The position numbers were made by a program, and so were the translations under genes. A DNA stretch of 64,000 bases from Thermoanaerobaculia bacterium (GTDB taxonomy: Bacteria; Acidobacteriota; Thermoanaerobaculia; Multivoradales; J023): positions 1 through 64,000 of the forward strand of contig JAUIJL010000014.1 of the NCBI GenBank assembly GCA_030431255.1. The letters run 5' to 3'. Below, piece after piece: positions 24,720 through 32,943 of this stretch. How positions within the stretch are numbered: the stretch's first letter is position 1; each line of letters starts with the position of its first letter. Below the pieces are notes generated by a model. The model was given only the letters and a program-made list of their open reading frames with translations, ran no database searches and was not told the origin of the DNA.

Positions 24720-26324
24720 ATGAGATTTGGTGAAGCGCTGGTCGAAGCGGGCGCGTTGAATCGCGACCAGCTGGCAAAAGCGCTGGAGATGCAAAAGATC
24801 TTGGGGGGACGGCTGGGCAGCAATCTCTTGGAGCTCGGCATGGTGGACGAAAACACTTTGCTCGATCATTTGGGGCGTTTTCGTGCGACCCAAACCGTCC
24901 GGGCGGAAGAGCTCAAACGTATTCCCGCGCCGGTGTTGCGCTCCATTCCACGCAAACTGGCCTTGAGATATCGGCTGATTCCCTACCAGGTGCGGGGAAA
25001 AACGCTTTATGTGGCCTCCAAGGACCCGGGCGACGCCTTGCAAGAGGACGAGATTTCCTTCCTCACCTCGTTCATGGTGAGGACCCATCTAGCCCTCGAG
25101 TTTCATTTGGATGTGGCGTTGCACCGCTATTTCAAATCACCCCTCGATCAACGCTTCGTGGCATTGACCCGGCGTTTGGCCGCCGGCTCCACCGTAGCGA
25201 GCAGCTCAGCGCCGAGCAGCCCACCGCCGAGCAGCCCACCGCCCAGCAACTCGTCTCCCGGCGCCTTCGGACCCAGCCCCGGATCTACGGGTAGAGCGCC
25301 AACCTCGATTCCATCGATCCAAGGCCCGCCGAGCACGGCACCTCCGTCCGTGGGCGGCGGGGCCGGCGCGCCGACTTCACCGGTGTCGTCGGTGTCTTCG
25401 TCCGCTTCGACCCCCGGGTCGCAGCCCACCTCGTCGCAGGCTGTGCCCTCCGCTCCGCCGGCACCCCGCCCTGCTCCGTCGACCCTCGGGCAGGCCGCGG
25501 AGCCCGGGACCGGCTCCGGGTCAACCGGACCGCAGGCTCCGTTTCGAAATTTGAGCACCCCCGAGCCCAGCATGGAATTTATCGAGCTCGACGCCGATGA
25601 CCTCGCCTTGCTCCGCGGATCGGAGAGCGGTGCCCCGGCGGAGATTCCGCAGGCGGCACCCACGGCTCCGGCCTTCGGTCCCGGAATCGGTGAGCTGTTG
25701 CCCGATGAGCCGTCAGCGGAGGTCCTCGGCGGTCCGGAAGCTCACGAAAGCGAGCAGGTGCCTTCCGAGCAGGACTTCGAATCGGACGAGCCGTTCGGCA
25801 TGCCCGAGGGCGCCGATTTGGAGGACCAGCTGATCTGGGCGTCTCGAGAGCTGCAGGCGGCGGATATCCGCGACGAGATCGGCGATGTGCTGTTGGAATT
25901 CGCCTCCGCCCACTACCGGCGACGGGCCTTGGTGATCCGTCGCAAAGATGAGCTGGTGGGCTGGATGGCCTCCGGCGAGGGATTGGGCGGGCAAGCCGAT
26001 ACCGGCTCGATCCGCGAGCTGAGCTTGGCGGGCAGCGCGCCGTCGGTCTTCTTTGGTCTCCAAGAGGCGGGTAGCTTCTGGTTGGGGCCGCTGCCCCTCT
26101 TGCCGGCCAATCGCCTGCTGATCGAAGCACTGGGAGATCCCGCGCCGAAGGATTGTCTGGTGCTGCCGATCAGCCTGCGGTCGAAAATCGTCGGTTATCT
26201 CTATGCCGACAACCTCGACGACGGCGTCGCGGGCACCCCGGTGGCGGAGATGAAAAGATTGGTGGCCAAGGCCGGCTTGGCCTTTGAGGTCTACATTCTG
26301 AAAAACAAGATCCGGATGATGTGA
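24720..26324 (+). CDS. MshEN/T2SSE_N-domain protein with C-terminal GAF-like domain
   Basis: Read from ATG 24720 (MRFGEALVEAG), 8 codons inside the track ORF, with AGGGGA upstream; 534 residues. Residues 1-150 match the GspE/PilB N-terminal domain (MshEN): 'FGEALVEAGALNRDQLAKALEMQKILGGRLGSNLLELGMVDENTLL' and 'IPRKLALRYRLIPYQVRGKTLYVASKDP'. In characterised relatives this domain binds cyclic-di-GMP. A long Pro/Ser/Gly-rich linker (about 165-330) follows, then an acidic stretch and a C-terminal alpha/beta domain ('LVLPISLRSKIVGYLYADN') that looks like GAF. The type II/IV secretion ATPase domain is absent. It is coupled to the next gene by a TGATG overlap. Confidence 0.75.
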   Translation: MRFGEALVEAGALNRDQLAKALEMQKILGGRLGSNLLELGMVDENTLLDHLGRFRATQTVRAEELKRIPAPVLRSIPRKLALRYRLIPYQVRGKTLYVASKDPGDALQEDEISFLTSFMVRTHLALEFHLDVALHRYFKSPLDQRFVALTRRLAAGSTVASSSAPSSPPPSSPPPSNSSPGAFGPSPGSTGRAPTSIPSIQGPPSTAPPSVGGGAGAPTSPVSSVSSSASTPGSQPTSSQAVPSAPPAPRPAPSTLGQAAEPGTGSGSTGPQAPFRNLSTPEPSMEFIELDADDLALLRGSESGAPAEIPQAAPTAPAFGPGIGELLPDEPSAEVLGGPEAHESEQVPSEQDFESDEPFGMPEGADLEDQLIWASRELQAADIRDEIGDVLLEFASAHYRRRALVIRRKDELVGWMASGEGLGGQADTGSIRELSLAGSAPSVFFGLQEAGSFWLGPLPLLPANRLLIEALGDPAPKDCLVLPISLRSKIVGYLYADNLDDGVAGTPVAEMKRLVAKAGLAFEVYILKNKIRMM

Positions 26325-27169
26325 TGACCCGAGAAGAATCCAGCAAGTCCGCCCGAGCCCACGATCCATCCCCTTGGCTCGCCCTGCGCTGGCCGGCGGT
26401 CTTCGTGGTGCTCGCCCTCCTGGTTTTCCTGGCCTATCGGGAAACGTTGGACCGCGCCGGACAGAGCGTCGCGGCCGTGGGCAACGCAGCCGGAGCAGCC
26501 GCGGATCGCGTGCAGAAAATCGCCGAAGGCTTTTTTACCGGCGATGTGACGGAAAGCTTCACCTCAGCCGTCTCCAGTGTCGAAGGGGCCGGCACCGGGC
26601 GGTTGGAGGTGGCGACCGCCGAGGTGGTGGAGAAGCTGAGCCGATCCGAAGAACGGCGCATGGCCTGGGATGTGCTTTCCCTCGGCACCACCACGGTGGA
26701 AGTGGAGGTGCCGGTAACCTACCGCTACCATCTTCGCCTCGACGATCCTTGGAAGATCGAGGTCCACGGTCCCGTCTGCTTGGTGATGGCTCCGGCCATC
26801 CGTCCGAGCCTTCCCCCGGCCTTGCACACCGACCGCTTGCGCGCCCGCACGGACGAAAGCTGGTTGAGCTTCGACGGCGCGGAGAAAATGGCCGCCCTCC
26901 AGCGAAATCTGACCCCACGCCTGACCGAGCGGGCCAAAAGCCCGGGACATCTGGCCATGGTGCGAGAGCCTGCACGCAAAACCGTCGCCAAATTCGTGCG
27001 TGGCTGGCTCCTCCAACAGAATTATTGGACCGACAACAAATTCGCCACCGTGCGAGTGGTTTTTCCCGATGAGGTGGACGGCGAGCTGAACGGTGTAGAC
27101 GTCACGCCCGTGCCCGAAATCCGAATCGATCCGTCCGCGAGAAAAGCGGCACCGGATCCCGAGCCGTGA
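26324..27169 (+). CDS. Single-pass membrane protein of unknown function
   Basis: About 281 residues from ATG 26324, which overlaps the previous stop (TGATG); a GTG at 26321 adds one codon. One TM helix near the N-terminus ('WPAVFVVLALLVFLAYRE') is followed by an extracytoplasmic helical stretch and a beta-rich domain ('TTTVEVEVPVTYRYHLRLDDPWKIEVHGPVCLVMAPAIRPSLPP'). The arrangement is reminiscent of DUF4230-type proteins, but I cannot confirm it. Overlap with the MshEN protein suggests a joint function, possibly a c-di-GMP-responsive envelope process. A bidirectional terminator follows. Confidence 0.7.
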   Translation: MTREESSKSARAHDPSPWLALRWPAVFVVLALLVFLAYRETLDRAGQSVAAVGNAAGAAADRVQKIAEGFFTGDVTESFTSAVSSVEGAGTGRLEVATAEVVEKLSRSEERRMAWDVLSLGTTTVEVEVPVTYRYHLRLDDPWKIEVHGPVCLVMAPAIRPSLPPALHTDRLRARTDESWLSFDGAEKMAALQRNLTPRLTERAKSPGHLAMVREPARKTVAKFVRGWLLQQNYWTDNKFATVRVVFPDEVDGELNGVDVTPVPEIRIDPSARKAAPDPEP

Positions 27170-27239
27170 GCCACCCTCGTCGCTAGCAGACTTCTCCCAC
27201 AATTTGCTTCGGCTCGCGCAAGACTGGAAGCCAGATGTC

Positions 27240-27269
27240 AAAAAGGCGACTCGTTCGAGTCGCCTTTTT
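27240..27269. terminator. Bidirectional intrinsic terminator
   Basis: AAAAAGGCGACTCG / CGAGTCGCCTTTTT forms a long stem with a T-run on each strand, between the convergent genes ending at 27169 (plus) and 27330 (minus). Confidence 0.9.
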
Positions 27270-27329
27270 GTTCGATAAACGCGCGATCTAAAGCTTTACT
27301 TTAGATCACTTCGAATGGCCCAGGGAGCC

Positions 27330-30300
27330 TCAGAAGGCCGCCGTTCCCGGGGACGGGCTGCCCTGGATTTGCCAGGCGCCGGCTGCTGAGGTGCGTTCGA
27401 TGGAGTCACCGGCGGGAGCGTCGCCCACGTCGGGCACACCGGCCGAGCCGGATTCGTCCATCAGGTTGCTGGTGTTGTTGGACCCGTAGATCACCGCGTC
27501 TTTGGGCACCGTGGAGCTGGTGACGCTGGAGCACGGCACGTCGAAGAGGGCCATGCCGTCGGCGGTGCTGCCGCTGTTTTGGATGTCCGGTGAGAAATCC
27601 TGCGACTGATCGAAGGTCGGGTTGTGGTTGGTGCTGTTGGAGGTCGTGCCGCCGACCACGAAAGTGGCGCCGGCCGCGACGGTTCCCGACAGCTGCAGGG
27701 TGGTGGTCGTGTAGTCGGATCCACCGGTGCCGAGGCAATATCCGGAGAGATCCACGGAGCCCGTGCCGTCGTTCTTCAGCTCCACCCACTCCAGGCCGTT
27801 GTCACTGCCCGAGGCGTCGTAGAAGACCTCGGAGAGCAGAAGGTCGCCGGTTCCGCCCCCTCCGCCCCCTCCGCCCCCTCCGCCGCCACCGCCGGAGAGG
27901 GAGGTGGAGTTGGGGGTCGGGCTGCTTTGGGCCTGCCAGGAGCCGGCGATGTCGGTGCGCTCGATGGAGCTGCCGCCGGAGACGTCGGCCACCTCGGGGC
28001 TGTTGGCGGAGCCGGTTTCATCGATCAGGCCGTTGGAGTTGCCACCGCCGTAGACCACTGCGTCCATGGGCACGGTGGTGCCCGTCACTTGGGCGCAGCG
28101 GACTCCGAAGAGGGCGACGCCGTCAGCGGTGGTGCCGCTGTTTTGCAAGCCGGGTGAGATCTCGTGCACTAGGTCGAAGCCGGGATTGGCGTTGTCGGCC
28201 GTCGAGTCCGGGCCGCCGACCACGAAGGTGCCACCGGCGGAGATCACACAGCCGCCGGAGCAGCCGTCGAGGGGAATCACACTGTTGGTGTAGTCCCCAC
28301 CGCCGGAGCCGATGCACAGATCGTCGAGCAGGATGTCGCCGGAGGTGGCGTTGTAGAGCTCGATCCATTCCAAACCACTGTCCGTGCCCGACGGGTCGTA
28401 CATGACCTCGCTCAGCAGCACGTCACCCGGACGCACCGTGAAAGCCCGACCGTCGATGCGGGTGCCGGGGGAGAAGAAGGCGTTATTCGATCCCGTGGCC
28501 GATTGATGCTGAACGAACGGGGCGTTGGAGTAGTCCGGGTCGCGCACGATCGACTCGTCGGAGCTCGCCTCAGAGCCGTAGGTCACGGCCTGGACCGTCG
28601 CGCTCGTGGCATCGGCGAGGGTCACCGTGTCGCCGGAGTTGTTGAGGCTCAGGCTGCCGGCGGTGAACACCAATCCGTTGTCGGCGGCGTTGCCGAAGTC
28701 GCCCGTGGGGGTGCCGCCGCCGAAGACCACCGCGGCCTCGCGGGCGGGCAAGGTGGTGCTCGCCGGGAAGGTGAATTTCACGCCTCCGGCATCGGAGATC
28801 GTCCAACCGGAGATGTCGACGTCCGTAAAGCCGGTGTTCAAGATCTCCACAAACTCGTCCTCAGTGGCGCTGCGGGTGCCGTCGCCGTTGGCATCACCGC
28901 TCGGACCGCTGGCCGGGTCGGCGAGGATCTCGCTGATCAGGACCTGCGGGAAATTGACCTCGTCCGAGAGGATATCCGCCCGTTCCCGGGGCAAGATTTG
29001 ATAGCCGTCGTCGAGGGTGACCCAGGAGTCGAATTGGCTTGAAATACCGACGATGTCGAACGCCTGGGTCGGCGAGTTGGCACCAGGGATGTCCGTGTCG
29101 CCGTCGATGCGCAGGGTCAGGGTGGAAGTGCCGCCGTCGTCGGTAATGGTGACGTTGCCGTTGCCGGTTTCAGGGATCGTGCCGCTGACGATCGATACAT
29201 CGTTGATGCGGATCAGCTCGCCTTCGGTGGCTTCACCGACTTGGGAGATGGTCACCACCTGGGCGGACGGCACGGTGCCGGAGCCGATGCGGGTGGAGCC
29301 GAAGTTGCCGTAGTCCTCGGCCACGCTGAGCTCGGCTTGACCTCCGAATTGCTCGATCTCGCCGATCCAGACCACGGTGTCACCACGTCCGATGGCGCTG
29401 TCGATGACCCTGTCGAAGATCTGCACACCGCCGGTGGCATCTTGCACGTAGGCCAGCGTGACGAAGTCGTGGAAGAGCCCCGGCTCCGCGGTCATGGTGC
29501 CCTCGACGCGCACGACACAGGTCTTGGTGGTCAGCACCTCGGCGCTGTTTTGGGTCCGGAAGTCGGCGATGTCGGTGGTGCCGGCGAAATAACAGCCCTG
29601 TTGGGAAAGCTCCGTTTGCGACGAGCTATCCGTGGCCGCGACTCGGAATTCCACCTTCTTGCCGTCGGTTTGGGCCGGGATCGTGCCCGTCCAGGTAATG
29701 CCCGACGACAAGCTCATGGCCACTGCAGTCTGGGAGACGCCGTCGACGTCGTAGCGGATCTCGGCGGAGCTGGTGTCTTCGAGCTTGGCGGTCACGGTGA
29801 CGCTTTGGGCGGCCGTGGGCACCCGCGGCGAGTGATCGACGCTGCGAATCGCGGGCGGATAGTCGCCGATCGTGCCCGTGCCTTCATCGGCCGAGAAGGA
29901 CGTCGCGGCGATGCCGCAGGCGTGGATGCGATAGCTGGTGCCGTCGGAGAGCAGGGTGATGGTGCCGGGCAGGCCGATCACCTCGCCGGCGGCGCTGTCG
30001 TCACAGTCGGCGATGGCGTCCGCCAGGGAGTCGTCGGCGCGGGTGTCGTTGGGGTCGGCGGGATTCTGTTGGTAGAAGAGGGGCGCATTGCCGTTGGTAT
30101 CGTCGGTGGCCAGGATCCGGCTGACGATGTTGGCCCGCGGGTGGCCGAAGGTATTTTCAATCGAGCTCTGATTGATCGCCACCTCGGCGGCCAAGTCGGT
30201 GAGGAAGTCTTGGGTGGAGCTGGTGTCGCTGCCGTGGTGATTGACGGTGTAGACATCGACGTCCATCACCTCCACGCCCGTGGGGGTTTCGATATCGGCC

Positions 30301-30947
30301 ACGCCCACGGCGGTATTGCCGGTCAGGTCACCGCCGATCCAGATGTCGACATCCCCGTATTCCACCACCATCGACACGGAGACGTTGTTCTCCCACTGGG
30401 CCGCGCCGGTGGTGTCGACGGTCGGGCCGCCGCACACCTCGCCGTTGACGGTGGTGAATTTCACCGTCACACCGCCGCCCAGGTCGAGGTCATAGGAAGA
30501 CGTGCTGCACGCCACGGTGGTGCGGTTATAGGCCGAAGCGCCGAAGGAATAGTCGGAGTAGGCGAAGGTCGAAGGCGTGCTCATGAAAGTGCCGCGGTCA
30601 TAGGCCACGGCGCCGCTGTTGAAGGGCACGTATTGGTAGACATTCTCCATCCGGCCGATGTGGTCCTCGTCGTAGTGGGTGGCGACGGTGTAATCGATAC
30701 CGGTGATGATGCCGGCGTCGATCAAGTCGTTGATGAAGTGCTCGATGCCTTCGTCCACGGACTTCAAGCCGGAACCGGCATCCACCAACATGGCTTTGCC
30801 GGTGGGTGAGACCACCAGGGTGGCGCTGCCCTGCTCGATGTCGGGGTAGTAGACCCGCAACGGCTGAGCGAGGGCCGGTAACGCGATCAAGAAGACAGCG
30901 ACCGCCAGCAGGGTCGCGCGAAGCTGAGAGAGGTGTTTGCCGGACAT
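27330..30947 (-). CDS. Secreted metallo-beta-lactamase-fold protein with three lamin-tail domains
   Basis: The start is the ATG at 30947 (MSGKHLSQL) with an AAGGAG RBS; the track start 330 nt upstream is spurious. It has 1205 residues and a signal peptide ('LLAVAVFLIALPALAQP'). A ComEC/Rec2-like MBL domain follows ('MLVDAGSG', 'THYDEDHIGRME', 'VNHHGSDTSSTQDF'), retaining the D-x-D-H and late His metal motifs. Next come an Ig-like region and an OB-fold-like region ('AYVQDATGGVQIFDRV'), then three lamin-tail domains ('ISEILADP..', 'LLSEVMYDPSGTDSGLEWIELYN', 'LLSEVFYDASGSDNGLEWVELKN'). The last two are joined by a 14-residue polyglycine linker. The composition resembles extracellular nucleases; DNA is a plausible substrate. 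Confidence 0.83.
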   Translation of the reverse strand: MSGKHLSQLRATLLAVAVFLIALPALAQPLRVYYPDIEQGSATLVVSPTGKAMLVDAGSGLKSVDEGIEHFINDLIDAGIITGIDYTVATHYDEDHIGRMENVYQYVPFNSGAVAYDRGTFMSTPSTFAYSDYSFGASAYNRTTVACSTSSYDLDLGGGVTVKFTTVNGEVCGGPTVDTTGAAQWENNVSVSMVVEYGDVDIWIGGDLTGNTAVGVADIETPTGVEVMDVDVYTVNHHGSDTSSTQDFLTDLAAEVAINQSSIENTFGHPRANIVSRILATDDTNGNAPLFYQQNPADPNDTRADDSLADAIADCDDSAAGEVIGLPGTITLLSDGTSYRIHACGIAATSFSADEGTGTIGDYPPAIRSVDHSPRVPTAAQSVTVTAKLEDTSSAEIRYDVDGVSQTAVAMSLSSGITWTGTIPAQTDGKKVEFRVAATDSSSQTELSQQGCYFAGTTDIADFRTQNSAEVLTTKTCVVRVEGTMTAEPGLFHDFVTLAYVQDATGGVQIFDRVIDSAIGRGDTVVWIGEIEQFGGQAELSVAEDYGNFGSTRIGSGTVPSAQVVTISQVGEATEGELIRINDVSIVSGTIPETGNGNVTITDDGGTSTLTLRIDGDTDIPGANSPTQAFDIVGISSQFDSWVTLDDGYQILPRERADILSDEVNFPQVLISEILADPASGPSGDANGDGTRSATEDEFVEILNTGFTDVDISGWTISDAGGVKFTFPASTTLPAREAAVVFGGGTPTGDFGNAADNGLVFTAGSLSLNNSGDTVTLADATSATVQAVTYGSEASSDESIVRDPDYSNAPFVQHQSATGSNNAFFSPGTRIDGRAFTVRPGDVLLSEVMYDPSGTDSGLEWIELYNATSGDILLDDLCIGSGGGDYTNSVIPLDGCSGGCVISAGGTFVVGGPDSTADNANPGFDLVHEISPGLQNSGTTADGVALFGVRCAQVTGTTVPMDAVVYGGGNSNGLIDETGSANSPEVADVSGGSSIERTDIAGSWQAQSSPTPNSTSLSGGGGGGGGGGGGGGTGDLLLSEVFYDASGSDNGLEWVELKNDGTGSVDLSGYCLGTGGSDYTTTTLQLSGTVAAGATFVVGGTTSNSTNHNPTFDQSQDFSPDIQNSGSTADGMALFDVPCSSVTSSTVPKDAVIYGSNNTSNLMDESGSAGVPDVGDAPAGDSIERTSAAGAWQIQGSPSPGTAAF
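27852..27893. repeat. Short tandem repeat encoding polyglycine linker
   Basis: Four copies of a TCCGCCCCC-type 9-mer followed by CCGCCACCGCC encode an uninterrupted run of Gly inside the lamin-tail protein on the minus strand. It is a likely slippage site. Confidence 0.75.
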
Positions 30948-30995
30948 GGAATCTCCTTCTGGGGGAAAGGCTGATGAAAGACGAACGGCGGATGG

Positions 30996-31035
30996 CGATC
31001 CGCGGGCGGCGATCCGCGGGCGGCGGTCCGCGCAC
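30996..31035. repeat. GC-rich tandem repeat
   Basis: GCGATCCGCGGGCG occurs twice in tandem, followed by a degenerate third copy (GCGGTCCGCGC), in the gap upstream of the lamin-tail gene. No function is evident. Confidence 0.6.
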
Positions 31036-31220
31036 AGTCCGCAGGCGGCGGGCCTCGTCGATGGATCAATCGTCCAAGGCGACGGGAAGAGGCAAGAGGA
31101 TTCGCCGCTTCTGAGTGAGGCGGCAACGAAGAGGATCTGCGAGGTGATAGATCTTAGCCCAACGGCGTGCAGATCGCTAAAAGATTCCGTCAAGGTGGAG
31201 TAAGGGGGAGGTGTCCGAGC

Positions 31221-31304
31221 GTAGGGACGGGGCTTGTCCCCGTCCGCTCTCCCGGCAATCGGAACGGACGGGGGCAAGCCCGGGGCAAGCCCCGCCTCTA
31301 CGTC
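31221..31304. repeat. REP-like palindromes, paired in opposite orientation
   Basis: GTAGGGACGGGGCTTGTCCC at 31221 and an inverted counterpart at about 31265-31304 (ACGGGGGCAAGCCC, then GGGGCAAGCCCCGCC) belong to the same family as the units at 5371 and 45720. They lie within the 562-nt gap between two minus-strand genes. Confidence 0.7.
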
Positions 31305-31311
31305 GGATCGA

Positions 31312-31448
31312 CTAAATCGGCCAGCTCGCCTCAGGCCGTGAGCGCCAAATCCAAGCGATGTAATCGCTCAGCGGCGGTGTCTGCCCGAGCCGGCGGAGCT
31401 GGGATGCCGCCTGGGCTCGATGGTGGGTGGTGTGGGCGCAAAAAAGGT
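31312..31448 (-). pseudogene. Remnant of a DinB-family gene (C-terminal part)
   Basis: The minus frame reads 'NLFCAHTTHHRAQAASQLRR' then 'LGQTPPLSDYIAWIWRSRPE' and ends at TAG (31312-31314). The HHRxQ helix and the 'LGxxPPxxDYIxW' ending are typical of the metal-binding C-terminal helix of DinB/YfiT-type proteins. Only about 45 of the usual roughly 165 residues remain, there is no start codon or RBS, and the ORF track does not list it. I read it as a decayed gene truncated at its 5' end. Confidence 0.6.
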
Positions 31449-31509
31449 TTTTAGGTCCATGTGCATTCCTCGGACTTACACGGTTCTTTGAGAATACGGA
31501 TCTCAGGGT

Positions 31510-32835
31510 CTAAGGCACCTGACTCGACCAAGATGTGGTGTCGCCGGATTCGAAACCATCGGTGAAAAGCTCAGACGGGCCACTGAGCCGATAGACGGTG
31601 GAGCCGTTGGCGAGGTAGAGCTCGCCGTTTTGATCTTCGCCGAAAGTGACGATGTTGGTCAGGGAAATGTCCAGCTCCTCGGTGGTCCAGGGGCCGTCGA
31701 AGCTGTCGGCGGCCCAGAGCCGGCCGCTGCACCAATCGCCGTAAAGATAACGTCCGGTGAGCATCGGAATGCTCGGCCCGCGGTAGACGTAACCGCCGGT
31801 GATAGAGCAATTACCATCGACACCGGTGGCATATTCCAGAATCGGCAGGGTGTAGCTCGGATCGTCGCAGGACGCGGTGGTCGCGGGGCAGGCGGGGTCG
31901 ATGGGGTCCGGATCATGGCAGGTGGTGCCTTCCATGATCCGCCAGCCATAATTCTCGCCGCCGGAGCTGGAAGCGGGTTGGAAATCGACTTCCTCGCGGG
32001 TGTTTTGGCCGACGTCGGCGATGTAAAGATCGCCGGTGACGCGATCGAAGGAGAATCGCCAGGGCTGGCGCAGGCCCAGGGCCCACACCTCGGCAGGGGG
32101 CTCGCCCTTGCCGCCGAATGGGTTGTCCACGGGAATGCCGTAGTGGGGCGGTGTAGAAACATTTTGATCCACGTCGATGCGCAGGAGCTTGCCTTGGAAT
32201 CGATCACCGGTTTGGGAGTTGCAGTTGGTGTCGGTCTGGGGTCCACCGTCGCCGTAGCCGATGTAAAGATAACCGTCGGGTCCGAATTGAATTTGACCCC
32301 CGCGATGGAGGGTGGTGGATTGAGCGACGGTGATTAGGATCACACTGCTGCCGGGATTGGCGACGTCGGGGTCCTTCGACACCGAGTATCGAGCCACCAC
32401 CGAGGCATCGGAAGTGTCGGAGTAGTGGACGAAGAAGAAACCGTTGGTGTCGTAATCCGGGTGAAAGGCAATGCTTTTGATGCCACCCTCGAATCCGCTG
32501 CCCATCAGACTGCTGATATCCAAGAAGGTCGACAGCGGCAGCGTGCCGTCGTAGATCAAGATCTCACCGTCCTGGGTGGCGATAAAAAGACGGCTGTCTC
32601 CGGCATTGACGATGCTCACCGGGCTGCTGACGGACGCGATCGATGTCAGCTCGAGGCCGGAGGCGCCGAACGGCTCGGCCGAGCTGTGGGCCGGAGACCC
32701 GGTGCCCAGAGTCGCAGCGGGCATGGAGCCGCTGCAGACGGAGGCACAGAAGAAGGCACAGAGGAAGGCACAGAGGAAGGCACAGACAAGCAGAGCCAAG
32801 GATCCAGAAACGCGGCAAGAAGAGCTCGAAGACAT
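31510..32835 (-). CDS. PQQ-dependent sugar dehydrogenase-like secreted protein
   Basis: A 441-residue protein with a glucose/sorbosone dehydrogenase fold. It shows 'SIAFHPDYDTNGFFFVHYSD', 'HRGGQIQFGPDGYLYIGYGDGG', 'GKLLRIDVDQN', 'VWALGLRQPWRFSFDRVTGDLYIADVGQ' and 'NYGWRIMEG', all standard blade motifs of soluble aldose sugar dehydrogenases (Asd/YliI type). It probably oxidises a sugar outside the cytoplasm using PQQ. The N-terminus is a hydrophobic, Cys-rich leader (CAFLCAFLCAFFCASVC) encoded by tandem 12-bp repeats. The C-terminus carries the 'LFTDGFESGDTTSWSS' tail also found in two other genes here. Confidence 0.85.
   Translation of the reverse strand: MSSSSSCRVSGSLALLVCAFLCAFLCAFFCASVCSGSMPAATLGTGSPAHSSAEPFGASGLELTSIASVSSPVSIVNAGDSRLFIATQDGEILIYDGTLPLSTFLDISSLMGSGFEGGIKSIAFHPDYDTNGFFFVHYSDTSDASVVARYSVSKDPDVANPGSSVILITVAQSTTLHRGGQIQFGPDGYLYIGYGDGGPQTDTNCNSQTGDRFQGKLLRIDVDQNVSTPPHYGIPVDNPFGGKGEPPAEVWALGLRQPWRFSFDRVTGDLYIADVGQNTREEVDFQPASSSGGENYGWRIMEGTTCHDPDPIDPACPATTASCDDPSYTLPILEYATGVDGNCSITGGYVYRGPSIPMLTGRYLYGDWCSGRLWAADSFDGPWTTEELDISLTNIVTFGEDQNGELYLANGSTVYRLSGPSELFTDGFESGDTTSWSSQVP
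32750..32795. repeat. Tandem 12-bp repeat within a signal-peptide coding region
   Basis: GAAGGCACAGAG-type units repeat about 3.5 times and encode the repeated Cys-Ala-Phe-Leu in the leader of the sugar dehydrogenase-like gene. In-frame slippage would lengthen or shorten the leader in 4-residue steps. Confidence 0.75.
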
Positions 32836-32943
32836 CGCTTCCTCCGGAAGTGGGTTGGAGACGAAAGCGAGAGTGATTGAATCGACAGGAGATGTCTCAG
32901 AGCATAGAGCTTGCCCGCGGTGGCTTCAAGGGGCCACCAAGTT

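Noticed and set aside
29241-30809. 522-codon plus-strand ORF
   Set aside because: Mirror of the MBL/lamin-tail gene produced by high GC; no RBS or recognisable domain.
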